This document shows, one piece after another, positions 53,909 through 63,936 of a stretch of DNA of 64,000 nt (position 1 is the first letter of the stretch; each line of letters starts with the position of its first letter). A program made the translations under genes and the position numbers. The DNA lies in assembly GCA_023213315.1 (NCBI GenBank), contig JAKCPI010010606.1:1-64000 (forward strand), given 5' to 3'. This DNA is from Euborellia annulipes. Its lineage: Eukaryota > Arthropoda > Insecta > Dermaptera > Anisolabididae. The notes under the pieces are model-generated. The model searched no databases. It had not been told where the DNA came from and saw only the letters and a list, made by a program, of their open reading frames with translations.

Positions 53909-54791
53909 CGATTTGGGATATTTCTTGTTGCAATGCAAGTGTTAAGATGTTAAGGAAGGATCTTATATTCAAGCGAGGCGAGGGTACCGATTGGGAACAA
54001 CACAAAAGGGTCTGTTTATGACTGTTTAAAGGGTCAGTCACCTGCTTCCTCTCTTCGTTTTTCAACTGCTGCGTAGCCCCCACTCCCAGCCCATAGTCAG
54101 GTAGGAAGCTGGTTCACAGAGCATAAAGGACGCTCTCTAATTTCTAGCCAACTTGTTGATTTTGTGTTCCCATATTGAAGAAATTTGATTATAATTAATT
54201 TTCCAAAACATTTAAGAGATTCAAATTATTACTACGTTACTCCCAGAGCCATATACTATATGTATACTTAATTTCAAATGGATTCATTGGAAATTGTGGA
54301 TTTCTATAGAACATATACATACATATTTACATACATACATACATTTTTCCCATTTCATTTTTTATATATAGATATAATTCTTTTTTTTTTATTTAACTAA
54401 ATATATAAGCAAAGATATAATTTAATTTTTTAATGGCTTGTTTTTTCAAATATTTTTAATCCCTATTTGTATGCTAAAATAACGATAGGCTTAAAGAGAA
54501 AGTCGATATGGAAGCAAATATTTGCAAAGATGCCATTGGAGTGGGGGGGACTTGCTCTTTTTTTTTACTTCCTCTAAATTGAACTAATTAAAAAGATTCC
54601 AAAATTCTAATAACGTTTGACCTGTACTGACCTTTTGAATTAAGAAATTGAAAAAAAAAAAAAAAAAAAAACTTGAAAACAGTAAAGGCAAATTACCCTA
54701 ATTAGCTTAGAAAGGGATGGGAATGAGGGGGGGGGGACGGCTCCTCGCTTATTCCCTCTTAAAGACATTAAGACATTTATTTTTTATAGCT
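53909..54791. other. No gene supported
   Basis: A balanced patch at 53930-54130 has a 77-codon minus frame that starts in the GC cassette, with no domain. An A-run lies at 54652-54671 and a G-run near 54728-54737. Confidence 0.4.
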
Positions 54792-55985
54792 GAACGAAGG
54801 ATTTATTTTTAATTTTTTATTTGGAAAGAAAAAAATTAAATAAATGATTTGACTTTTGGCAATCAGGAATTCATTACTCGAGTTTATTTTTTTATGACTT
54901 ATTAAACTTCAGGCTCTGCGACGGACCGGCATGATATTTTTGAACAATAAACAATATGATTATTTTTCTAATTAGTTTTAAACTAATTTTCTCTTAAACT
55001 TGGCTTAGTTTCCGGAAGTGCATTAGAATTCAAGATGTAAAATTTATAAATATAAACAAAGAAAAATATTTTTTGGTATTTTGTAACTATTTCCCCTATT
55101 TTTCCTATGAAGTACAAGAGTAAAGTGTGCTTCAAATAATTTTGACGGCAAATGAAAATATTCATTTTAAAGAATAAATGATTTATGAATTTTAATGAAA
55201 ATCGTTAGAGCTGAAAAAGTACATCAGTAAAGTACTAGTACTTTTGGGCCGATTTTAATCAAAAGCTTCCTGTTACGTCCCAGGAGGGTACCTAAATTAA
55301 ATATAAAATTTCAACCTCCTATCTCTTTTCGTTCTTGAGATTTTTTGTTCACAGACCGACAGAACATGTTGTGAAAACCACTTTTTTGGGATCTCAAAAC
55401 GTGTATATCCTTCAAAATCTCGACATCGAATTTTTGACATAAACCAAATACTTTCTCTCTCTATATATAAACATATTTAGAGGTAAGAGAAAGTAAAAAT
55501 GTAAATTTTTTAAATTTTTATTCTCAGCTGCATTTTGTCTATGATATTCTGAGCTTATTAAAAAAAATCCCATAAAATTTGGTCCCATAGTTTGCGAGTT
55601 CTACGCAATTTAAGTTTCGAAGTTTTTAATTTTTATATCGTATTTTATTAAAGGCTTAAGAAATGACCAGACGAGGGGAAGTGCCGCCTGCACCTCCCCT
55701 CCAGGCATTGTCGATGCCGAGACAGGCTGCTATTCTTGGAAATAACAATTAAATTAATTTCTAAGAAATTTTATTATCTCCTTTGCAAATCTATCATCTA
55801 AATAAATTGATTTATTAGACCCAGAGAGAATGAATCTCACTTGTTGTTAAGTAACAAAAAATAATGCTCTCTCTTGGATGGATCGTATAAAACGACTAGT
55901 ATTTATTTATTTTATAGGGCTATTAATTATTCTCTTTTAAATATTCTCTCGATTTAAAAAAATAATTTTCTCTCTTAAGGTAGGC
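54792..55985 (+). repeat. Left arm of a 1.2-kb inverted duplication
   Basis: From 'gaacgaaggattta' to 'aggtaggcct' this segment is repeated in inverse at 61804-63021 with high identity and small indels. It includes an HPR copy (55003-55495) and, beyond it, 'gaccagacgaggggaagtgc' and 'ccaggcattgtcgatgccg'. The HPR copy is at the corresponding place in both arms, so it was there before duplication. Confidence 0.93.
55003..55495 (+). mobile_element. HPR element within the inverted duplication
   Basis: Begins inside the start region ('ttagtttccggaagtgc'), lacks the start hairpin and most of the X-box, has the palindrome at about 55229, 'cacagaccgacagaacatg', and a complete end hairpin (55450-55495). 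In its place, 'aagtttaagagaaaat' precedes the truncation. Confidence 0.9.
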
Positions 55986-56364
55986 CTATGTACAGATCTG
56001 CGCTCTGCTCCGGTCGCGAGCCGTTCGCTGCTCGTGTTCGTTGCTCGTCCCATGTTCGTTGAAATCAGGGCCGTAACGAGGGCGTGGCAAAACAGACGCC
56101 CGCCAAGGGGCGCAACTGGGCTGGGGCGCAAAACAAAGGGGACCGACCTAGTTGTGATCTGCACGTGGTTTTTATTTACCAACATATTAATCAGTGAGGC
56201 GCTACGGGGGAGAGGAGAAATTGCTTCCGAGATTATTATAATAGTAATCTGTGGAGTAAATGATCTTGAAATACTAAATTTAGAAAATATAATATTTTTT
56301 TTATATATTTTGACTATAAGACTATATATAACAAATTAAATTAATTAATTGTTAATATTTATAT
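55986..56364. other. Balanced-composition patch with a hAT-like terminus
   Basis: 'tcagggccgtaacgaggg' at 56065 resembles a hAT/MITE terminus (CAGGGCCGTAACGAGG); no partner end was found. 'tccggtcgcgagccgttcg' and 'ctgctcgtgttcgttgctcg' precede it. The overlapping frames of 82 and 101 codons show no domain. Confidence 0.4.
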
Positions 56365-56925
56365 AATGATTAATAATTAATTATTAATTCTTCATAATTT
56401 TTAATTTTATTTTTTAATAAACTTGTATTAAAAATATGGTTTTTCTAACAGGAGTGACCAGGAGAATAGAATAGTAAAGGAGTGTGTTGGCGCGAAAAGA
56501 AAAATAACCTCCTCTCTGTTTTTAATCTCCGGGTATTTTCTTTCCTAATTTATCATATAAATTAAGACAATATCTCTCAGGCTGATTAGTGCTGCGACCC
56601 TGTGGAGACTTTTAGAATTATAAGTATAATTTTTAAAGTTTCCACAAGAGTGCAGCACAAATCAGATATTTTATTCAATTATAAAGATTTTCTTTCTAAA
56701 CACAATATATAATTTATATGATAAATATCCAATGATAATGCCCGGAGATTAAAAACAGAGAGGAGGTTATTTTTTTTTTGGCGCCAACACACTCCTCTAC
56801 TATTCTATTCTCCTGTTCACTCTTGTTACAAAAACGTATTTTTTTATTTTTTTATACAAATAAATAAATAAATTTATTAAAATTAAAACATATGAAGAAT
56901 AAAAAATATATTAATAATTACATTC
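56365..56925. mobile_element. Long-inverted-repeat MITE, about 560 bp
   Basis: The core arms 'aggagaatagaatagta', 'ggagtgtgttggcgc' and 'aacctcctctctgttttt' (56459-56526) pair with their inverses at 56750-56812. Weaker AT-rich pairing extends the arms outward to about 56365 and 56925. A second inner pair, 'tgtggagacttt' / 'gtttccacaagag', lies near the centre. No transposase. Confidence 0.88.
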
Positions 56926-57119
56926 CATTGATTGATTATATTAATAAATACATTTATTATCGTCAAAAACATTTATAAAATAATACTAAAAAACGAAATT
57001 CGTAGCGCTATATAGCCTATTTTCTAAAATAAAAGTAAGTTTTAAGGTAATATCGCCCAGAATAAATATTTAAATAGGAACTGTTGGTTTTAACATTTGA
57101 GAAAGAAAAAATAGTTTAC

Positions 57120-57210
57120 AAGGCATTATTTTCAAATATTTCAAAATTCACTGAAGAAGGGGTGCCGATACGTCTCTGTATTATTTGGAAATATATTGCT
57201 TTGTAAACTA
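57120..57210 (+). mobile_element. Fragment of a hammerhead-like family
   Basis: 'ttcactgaagaaggggtgcc' then 'gatacgtctctgtattattt' resembles the CTGAAGA ... GCC-GAAACGTCTC order, with GAAAC decayed to GATAC. Single arm. Confidence 0.4.
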
Positions 57211-57265
57211 ATAAAAAATTGCTGAAAATTTACCGTTTTTCTTTTGAAAATAAACCAACTTCAGC

Positions 57266-57500
57266 CAGGGGCGTAGCGAGGGGGGCTAAGGGGCTATGCC
57301 CCCCGCATCATGCCCCGGGCGCTACTCGCCAAATGGATCGCAAAACAAAAAATTGTTGGACAATTTTTATTTTTATTATAATTGATTTCTGGAAAATATT
57401 TGTGCCAGTGTAATATAATAATTTTGTATATTTTACATAGCCTATAATATTATATGGTTATCTAATGGGGGGGGGGCGCTAAAAAGATATTGTGCACCGG
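57266..57500. mobile_element. hAT-like MITE fragment
   Basis: CAGGGGCGTAGCGAGG (57265-57280) is a terminus of the type seen in hAT MITEs. G/C-rich subterminal tracts follow at both sides ('atgccccccgc', 'ggggggggggcgct'). A matching right terminus was not found. Confidence 0.5.
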
Positions 57501-57652
57501 GAGATAGAGAATACGCTGTTCTTGAAGTTGCAAGAAATAAGCGGCCAATATAAGAATTTTACTCGAATGTCAGAGTTTATTTATCATCATATAAAAATAA
57601 TATATTTTAATATCAATTTATATTTTCAATAATTTTTTTTTTTTTTTATATT

Positions 57653-57750
57653 ATCATGTCAAAAATTCGATCTCGAGATTTTTATGGATATACACGTTTT
57701 GAGGTCCTGCTGAATCCAAAAAAGTGGCTTTCGCGACATGGTCTGTGTTC
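57653..57750 (-). mobile_element. HPR fragment
   Basis: 'tcatgtcaaaaattcgat', 'tatacacgttttgaggtcc', 'gtggctttcgcgacatggtc' match the HPR segment next to the end hairpin. Hairpin and body are absent; a T-run precedes it. Confidence 0.85.
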
Positions 57751-58190
57751 TATATATAAAGGATTAACGAAAAATATCCCTCTCCCAAGCTTTGCCCTTA
57801 CAGCTGTTCTGTTTAGTTGCATACCAACCCTTAAAAAAAATGAAGAAAATAATTACAAGTACTATATTAAGAGAAAAAAAAAATTTAAGATCTCTATTAA
57901 AACAACTCGGCACATTAATGGAATGTGTGAAATTAATTAAATTATCATCCTTTGTTTGTTTGCGTTAATATAGATAATTGGAAAATTAAGAATTTTCTTT
58001 ATTAAAATTTGTGTGAATATGTGTGTGTGTGTGTGTGATCACGATTACTTAAAAACACAAGCAGCCAGATGGATGACATTTGCTATATTGCATAAATAAT
58101 TGTCGTCTGGTCGTCTCACACTCATTTATTATATAAGAATTTTCAATAATGTATAAAATCCACTATGACACTTTCATAATGACTTTTCGC
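57751..58190. other. AT-rich stretch with (GT)n
   Basis: A GT microsatellite at about 58018-58037. No gene seen. Confidence 0.55.
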
Positions 58191-58233
58191 CAGCTTTGAA
58201 GATGGTTCAAACACGGAACCGAAACGTCAGCTG
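58191..58233 (+). ncRNA. Hammerhead-like motif with perfect stems I and II
   Basis: Stem I CAGCT/AGCTG (58191-58195, 58229-58233) and stem II GGTTC/GAACC (58204-58208, 58216-58220) are perfect 5-bp helices. They flank TTGAAGA and GAAAC-GTC in correct hammerhead order. The C3 position is U, which would be expected to impair cleavage. Downstream sequence 'tgtgaattaaccaaataaag' resembles the tail that follows such motifs elsewhere. Confidence 0.55.
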
Positions 58234-58574
58234 TGTGAATTAACCAAATAAAGAAATAACCTTAGCTGCATTTCTCATCTTTACCCTCTTATTAATTTGT
58301 TATAATCTTCTTACACTAAAATTATAATTTTCAATCGGAAGTAGGCCTAGTGATTTTCCTAATTTCATAATATTGCATAATATTGATAACTACAACTTAT
58401 TTTAAAAGGTTTTCATTCTTTCACGTTTTTTCTTTTAAAAACTGAATAGTTTTTGAAGTAATCTACGAAATATTTTCGGCACATGCCTTTTTATTCTTTG
58501 ATTATCTCAAAAAGTGTTCAATTTACGAAAAAAAATTACAAATTTTAAAACCAATGTAGAAAATAGCTGTGAAG

Positions 58575-59160
58575 AATTAAATAACAGGGATGAAGAGGAA
58601 TGCAGGCAGGTTGGGAGCCTCTATTAAATCAAACTCCTTTTTTGCAAAACGTTTCCGCCAATTTTATTTCGAAATTCTCTACACAATCAGTCGCATCATA
58701 TATTAAAATTAAATATACAAATTAAACACTAGGTTATTTGTTTCAAAGGTTTTATTAATTAAAAAATTAACACCTGATACGTATTTCGACAATTCCTTGT
58801 CATCACCAGAAGTGATTACATTCATGATGATGATGACAAGGAATTGTCGAAATACGTATCAAGTGTTAATTTATTAATTAATAAAACCTTTGAAACAAAT
58901 AACCTAGTGTTTAATTTGTATATTTAATTTTAATTTACAAAATGTTTCAACGAGAACCAACGGTCGAAAGTTTAAATCGCATCATATATATTTATTTGCA
59001 TTGTTATTTTTATACATAAGGCTATTGTATAATACTGGCTTATGAACAGACCCCATATTAAAATTAGCCGAAAAGCTTTGTAAAAAAGGAGTTTGATTTA
59101 ACAGAGGCTCTTAACCTGCCTGCATTCCTCTTCATCCCTGTTATTCAAATTTTAAAACTT
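58575..59160. mobile_element. Palindromic element, outer arms
   Basis: 'aacagggatgaagaggaatg', 'caggcaggtt' and 'aaatcaaactcctttttt' at 58582-58640 are inverted at 59085-59143. The outer arms of about 100 bp enclose a second, complete palindrome (58702-58934). Confidence 0.88.
58702..58934. mobile_element. Nested palindrome with back-to-back hammerhead-like motifs
   Basis: Arms of about 105 bp ('aaacactaggttatttg', 'tcaaaggttttattaatt') meet at a short centre near 58808-58825. Minus (58775-58811) and plus (58825-58860) arms each have a GACA-AGGAAT-TGTC stem II followed by GAAAT and the self-complementary ATACGTAT, which would be stem III, then C as cleavage base. Core sequences are CTGGTGA (minus) and ATGATGA (plus), each with one change from consensus. 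Stem I halves of 4-5 bp can be drawn for both. Confidence 0.8.
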
Positions 59161-59736
59161 TTGAAAGAAATTATTAAGCACAGCTCTACTTCCGGTTGAC
59201 TTATTTATTTAAAAATTGATAGAGATCTATAATTTAAGTGTAAGATAATCACGCGTTTGTAAAGTCTAGGGGAAGTCATTTCCTTTTTTTATTTTAATTA
59301 TATTGTTTAGAATTACAATAGAGTGTTCCTAAGGGCAAGAAGAAAGGGCTGTTTTTAATTAAAATGCACGGAGCCATTTTGGAAATAATAACATCAAGAA
59401 AAGAAATATTAAAACGATCGGTGGGAATTCGGATCCTCTAAATATGCATCGAAATCGAAAATAGGTTCAGGTCTCGAAAGGCCTATTTGCAAATCAGCCT
59501 TAATTTCAGCTCGGTCTAATATTGTGGAAAATTGCTCTATTGAAAATGTAGATTTAGCTCAAAGAAGGCGTAAGGCGAAGCAAGCGCGATAGAGGGGAGG
59601 GGGGGGGGGGGTGCTGTTCACACTTCGATCAGGGAAAAGTGTCATGCAATCAAACTAAGGGGGTGCTCCTACTGGCTGTTTCAAAAGCCGCCAAATCGTT
59701 TCCGCATAAAAGATAAAAACGATTCCAATACAAAAA
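59161..59736. other. No gene supported
   Basis: A G-run near 59600-59611 and mixed composition at 59400-59700 without recognisable frames. Confidence 0.45.
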
Positions 59737-59781
59737 TACTTTCTCTCTCTATATATTTCATATATAGGGTAAGAGAAAGTA
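59737..59781 (+). mobile_element. HPR end hairpin preceding a second HPR copy
   Basis: 'tactttctctctctatata' / 'gggtaagagaaagta' forms the end hairpin. The next HPR copy begins about 8 bp downstream in the same orientation, so this is a head-to-tail end/start junction with the upstream body missing. Confidence 0.85.
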
Positions 59782-59788
59782 AAAAAAT

Positions 59789-60560
59789 ATGGTGTGACTC
59801 GCAAAGCACACAACTCTGCTTGTTATACCAGATTTTTTTGTGTCGAGATATATTTAGTTTCCGCCGATATAATAAAATTCAAATAAACATAGAAAAATAT
59901 TTTGTTACCATGGCAACTATTTTTCCTTTTTCCTATAAAGTACAAGAGTAAAGTGATCTTCAAACAATTTTGAGAGCAAAATGAGAATATACATTTTAAA
60001 GAGCATCTAAAAAATATTTGATTTTTGAATTTTAATCAAAATCGTTAGTGCGAATTTGGAGAAAATCGAAAAAAAAAAAAAAAAACTGTACATCAGCAGT
60101 AGTATTTATTAGCCGATTTTGTTTAAAAGCTTACTTTCACGCCTTGAGGGGATGCCAGGGCCGGAATTAGGAGATTTTTTAGGGTGGGGGCAAAATTTAA
60201 TTTGCCGCCCCCTCCTTAAGATTTTCTATACAAAATTCATATCATTTTTACCTTTTTTTTAAGTAAATCTTTCTTTAATTGCCGCCCCCATATATCTGCC
60301 GCCCGGGGGCACATGCCCCCACTGCCTCCCCCCTAGATCCGGCCCTGGGGGGTGCCTAACTTAAATATAAAATTTCAGCCTCGTAGCTCTCATCGTTGTT
60401 AAGATATTTTATTCCCAGACAGTCAGAAAAACCATTTTGCGAAAACCACTTTTTTGGATTCAGGTGTATATCTATCAAAATCTTGACATCGAATTTTTGA
60501 CATGAATCCAATACTTTCTCTCTTAATATATTAACATTTATATAGAGATAAGAGAAAGTA
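59789..60560 (+). mobile_element. HPR element, full order, carrying a hAT-like MITE
   Basis: Starts 'tatggtgtgactcgcaaagc' with a shortened start hairpin. X-box GTTACCATGGCAAC is at 59904-59917, an A-run at about 60069-60084, then the MITE at 60155-60347, 'cagcctcgtagctctcatcg', a diverged GACA tract, and the end hairpin (60512-60560). Confidence 0.92.
60155..60347. mobile_element. hAT-like MITE inside HPR
   Basis: The ends CAGGGCCGGAATTAGGAG and inverse CTAGATCCGGCCCTG flank 193 bp. Octamers GGGGATGC (60147-60154) and GGGGGTGC (60348-60355) form an 8-bp target duplication with one change. C/G-rich interior tracts ('gccgccccc') occur on both sides. Removing it restores the HPR consensus 'gggggtgcctaactt'. 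Confidence 0.9.
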
Positions 60561-61686
60561 AAAAAATAATTGAAAAATAATTTTAAATTTAATTATTTAC
60601 GCAATTCTTGTAAAATACTTTAAAAACAGAATCTTTTAAAAATTTTAACTAGGAATAATTTAAAGAGAGGGATGAAAATGTGTTACTTATAAATATGTGA
60701 GAGATAGTGTGAGTTACAGAAGAAGTTAATGGCCAAAGTTCTTAAGATAGAAACATAAATGTAATATGAAGATAATTTAATACTATCAAGATGGCAGAAG
60801 ATCAGCAAAGAAAAAAAAAAAAAAAACGTTCGGAAGATTCGTTTGTGAGAGAGAATATATAATAAGATTTATTTAATACACGTCTTCCTAGGGACTAATT
60901 ATTTTTTTTTTTATATTGAAAAAAAAAAAAACTAATTGAATTTACAGAGAAAGAGAAATTAAATCCCCAAACGTCCAGCTAAGCATGTCGGAAAATTATT
61001 TGCTTTTATTTCGACAACTTATAATTAAAAACATTAAATGTAGCATTTTTTTTTTTTTTTCTTTTTTAAATAACTAATATTTAGTTGCAAAATATTCTTT
61101 TGAAATATGATATAAGGAACGACTTGTAGCGAAACTTTTTGATACGTTTATTAAATATTTTTTCAAAATTAGTTGAACTGCGATTCGCCATTTATTTCAT
61201 TTCACAGGCACCTTTTTAAATTCAAATATTATTTTGAATCTTCTCTCCTCGCTTTGTCCCGCGATGCGGGTCGGCGAACCTCACTCTTTCCCTCCAACCA
61301 TATCATACGTTTTTACGACCAGAAGAAATAGGGCAGGCCGGTCTGTCGCACGGTCTGACGCCTGTTGAAAAGAGGAAGGAAAGTTGTCGAAATAAAAGCA
61401 AGATAGATGTCCCACCTCTGGCAGCTCGTGGTCGCCATCCACGTACCCACAAGATGTGGGCCCCTGAGCAATCAAATATTCTTTTGAATACTTGGTAAAT
61501 GAATAGTCCTAGGTGAAAGGAGGAAAGAATCGGTCCGTAGAGAGCGGTAAATATTTTTTAAGTACCAGAAGTTGTCTCAGGTATCTCAGTAGTAATAATA
61601 AAGACTTTGAGTGCAAAGATATTTATTTTGGGGGAAAAAAAAATATTATGGAGATTAGGAAATTTTTGCAACTTATTTGCTTATTT
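60561..61686. other. No supported gene; balanced island 61245-61480
   Basis: The island at 61245-61480 is conspicuously GC-balanced, with 'cccgcgatgcggg' able to form a hairpin, and a 64-codon minus-strand frame. No domain recognised. It could be an exon, a structured RNA or a piece of an unknown repeat. The remainder is AT-rich with A- and T-runs. Confidence 0.4.
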
Positions 61687-61797
61687 TTTACTTTCTCTCA
61701 CCTCTATATATGTTAATATATAGAGAGAGAAAGTAGTGGATTCATGTCAAAAATCGATGTCGAGATTTTTTTGATATACACGTTTGAGATCCCCTGA
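61687..61797 (-). mobile_element. HPR fragment abutting the inverted duplication
   Basis: The end hairpin (61687-61735), 'gattcatgtcaaaaatcg' and 'cacgtttgagatcccctga' end a few bases before the right duplication arm begins at 61804. Confidence 0.88.
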
Positions 61798-61803
61798 AAA
61801 TAA

Positions 61804-63021
61804 AGGCCTGTGCATTCTAAGAGAGAAAAAAAATTATTTTTTAAAATCGAGAGAATATTTAAAAGAGAATAATTAATAGCCCTATAAAATAAATAAATAC
61901 TAGTAGTCTTATACGATCCATCCAAGAGAGAGCATTAGTTGTTGTAACTTAACAACAAACTAGATTTTTCTCTCTGGGTCTAATAAATCAATTTATTTAG
62001 ATGATAGATTTGCAATGGAGATAATAAAATTTCTTAGAAATTAATTTAATTGTTATTTCCAAGAATAGCAGCCTGTCTCGGCATCGACAATGCCTGGAGG
62101 GGAGGTGCAGGCGGCACTTCCCCTCGTCTGGTCATTTCTTAAGCCTTTAATAAAATACGAGATAAAAATTAAAAACTTCGAAACTTAAATTGCGTAGAAC
62201 TCGCAAACTATGGGACCAAATTTTATGGGATTTTTTTTAATAAGCTCAGAATTTCATAGACAAAATGCAGCTGATAATAAAAATTTAAAAAATTTTCATT
62301 TTTACTTTCTCTTACCTCTAAATATGTTTATATATATAGAGAGAAAGTATTTGGTTTATGTCAAAAATTCGATTACGAAATTTTGATGGATTTCACGTTT
62401 TAGGTCCCCTGAATCTAAAAAAGTTGTTTTTTTTTCGTTGTTCTATCAGTCTGTGAACAAAAAATCTCAAGAACGAAAAGAGATAGGAGGTTGAAATTTT
62501 ATATTTAATTTAGGTACCCTACTGGGACGTAACAGGAAGCTTTTGATTAAAATCGGCCAAAAAGTACTAGTACTTTACTGATGTACTTTGTTCAGTTCTA
62601 ACGATTTTCATTAAAATTCATAAATCATTTATTCTTTAAAATGTATATTTTCATTTGCCGTCAAAATTATTTGAAGCACACTTTACTTTTGTACTTCATA
62701 GGAAAAATAGGGGAAATCGTTGCCATGGTAACAAAATACAAAAAAATATTTTTCCTTGTTTATATTTATAAATTTTACATCTTGAATTCTAAGGCACTGC
62801 CGGAAACTTAAGCCAAGTTTAAGATAAATTTAGTTTAAAACTAATTAGAAAAATAATCATATTGTTTATTGTTCAAAAATATCATGCCGGTCCGTCGTAG
62901 AGCCTGAAGTTTAATAATGTCATAAAAAATAAACTCGACTAATGAATTCCTGATTGCCAAAAGTCAAATCCTTTATTTAATTTTTTTCTTTCCAAATAAA
63001 AAATTAATAAATCCTTCGTTC
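61804..63021 (-). repeat. Right arm of the 1.2-kb inverted duplication
   Basis: Inverse of 54792-55985, from 'aggcctgtgcattctaag' to 'atccttcgttc'. Differences are scattered substitutions and short indels. The arm includes an HPR copy at 62303-62809 in the corresponding position. Confidence 0.93.
62303..62809 (-). mobile_element. HPR element within the right duplication arm
   Basis: End hairpin at 62303-62348, palindrome AAAGTACTAGTACTTT at 62561-62576, exact X-box GTTGCCATGGTAAC at 62719-62732, ending 'actgccggaaactta'. It retains the X-box that its partner at 55003 has lost. Confidence 0.92.
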
Positions 63022-63042
63022 ATTCATTTTTAAAATTTTAAT

Positions 63043-63935
63043 TTTTACTTTCTCTTACCTCTAAATATGTTTATATATAGAGAGAGAAAGTATATATTCA
63101 TGTAAAAAATTCGATGTCGAGATTTTGAGGGATATACACGTTTTAAGGTCCCCTGAATCCAAAAAAGTGGTTTTCGCGACATGGTCTGTCTGTGTTCAAT
63201 TTTAAGCATGAAGTAATTGAGCTATGAGGCTGATATTTTATATTTAAGTTAGGCACCCCATGGGACGTGACACGAAGCTCTTAATCAAAATCGGCCAGGA
63301 AAGTACTAGTACTTTACTGATGTACTTTTTCACTTTTTTTCGATTTTATCAAAATTCAAAAAGAAAATATTTTTTTGATTCTCTTTAAAATGTATATTCT
63401 CATTTTGCCCTGAAAATTGTTTGAAGCACACTCTACTCTTGTACTTAATAGGAATTATAGGAGAAATGGTTGCCCTGGTAACAAAATATAAATATTTTTC
63501 TATGTTTATAAATTTTATTTTAGCCCTCGGGGCATGGCGTAGAGGTTAGCGTGCTAACCTCATATACCAAACGTCGCGGGTTCGGACCCCAGGCAGTCCG
63601 ATGATTTTATTTAAGCCAATTGGATACCAAATGGCTTAAATAAGAATGCCTGGACCCCATATATGTATATTTATCAATAACGGATATCGTAAAAAGTCTT
63701 ATATGGCCTGAGATGCCGAAAAGACTGTGTGATGTGTGTGAGTGTGAATGAGAAAAAAGTGTGAATGTTTTTTTATAAAAAAAAAAAAAAAAAAAAAAAT
63801 TATTTTATTCTAATATATCGGCGGAAACTAAACATATCTCAACACAAAAAAAATCTGGTGTGACAATCACAGAACATAACTTTAGATTACCGAAGGTAAG
63901 AAAAAGTTGTGTCCTGTGTAGTCACACCAGATTTT
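63043..63935 (-). mobile_element. HPR element interrupted by an S2 SINE
   Basis: End hairpin at 63043-63090, 'gtggttttcgcgacatgg', CTGTCTGTGTT, palindrome at about 63300, X-box variant GTTGCCCTGGTAAC at 63479-63492, then the SINE (63533-63799), then 'ctaatatatcggcggaaac' and a complete start hairpin ending GTCACACCAGA at 63931. Without the SINE it is one of the fullest copies. Confidence 0.92.
63533..63799 (+). mobile_element. tRNA-derived SINE, family S2, with poly-A
   Basis: A strong A box 'tggcgtagaggttagcgtg' and B box 'gcgggttcggacccc' head a unit whose body includes 'ccaattggataccaaatgg' and whose tail 'gcctgagatgccgaaa' + 'agact' matches 23477-23660. The element ends in a poly-A run (63776-63799). 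'attttatt' on both sides is a candidate target duplication. It is inserted in an HPR copy. Confidence 0.88.
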
Positions 63936-63936
63936 T

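Noticed and set aside
54792..63021. Maverick/Polinton with long terminal inverted repeats
   Set aside because: The arms are long enough, but no polymerase, integrase or capsid-like frame lies between them, the ends do not start AGT, and no 6-bp target duplication was found.
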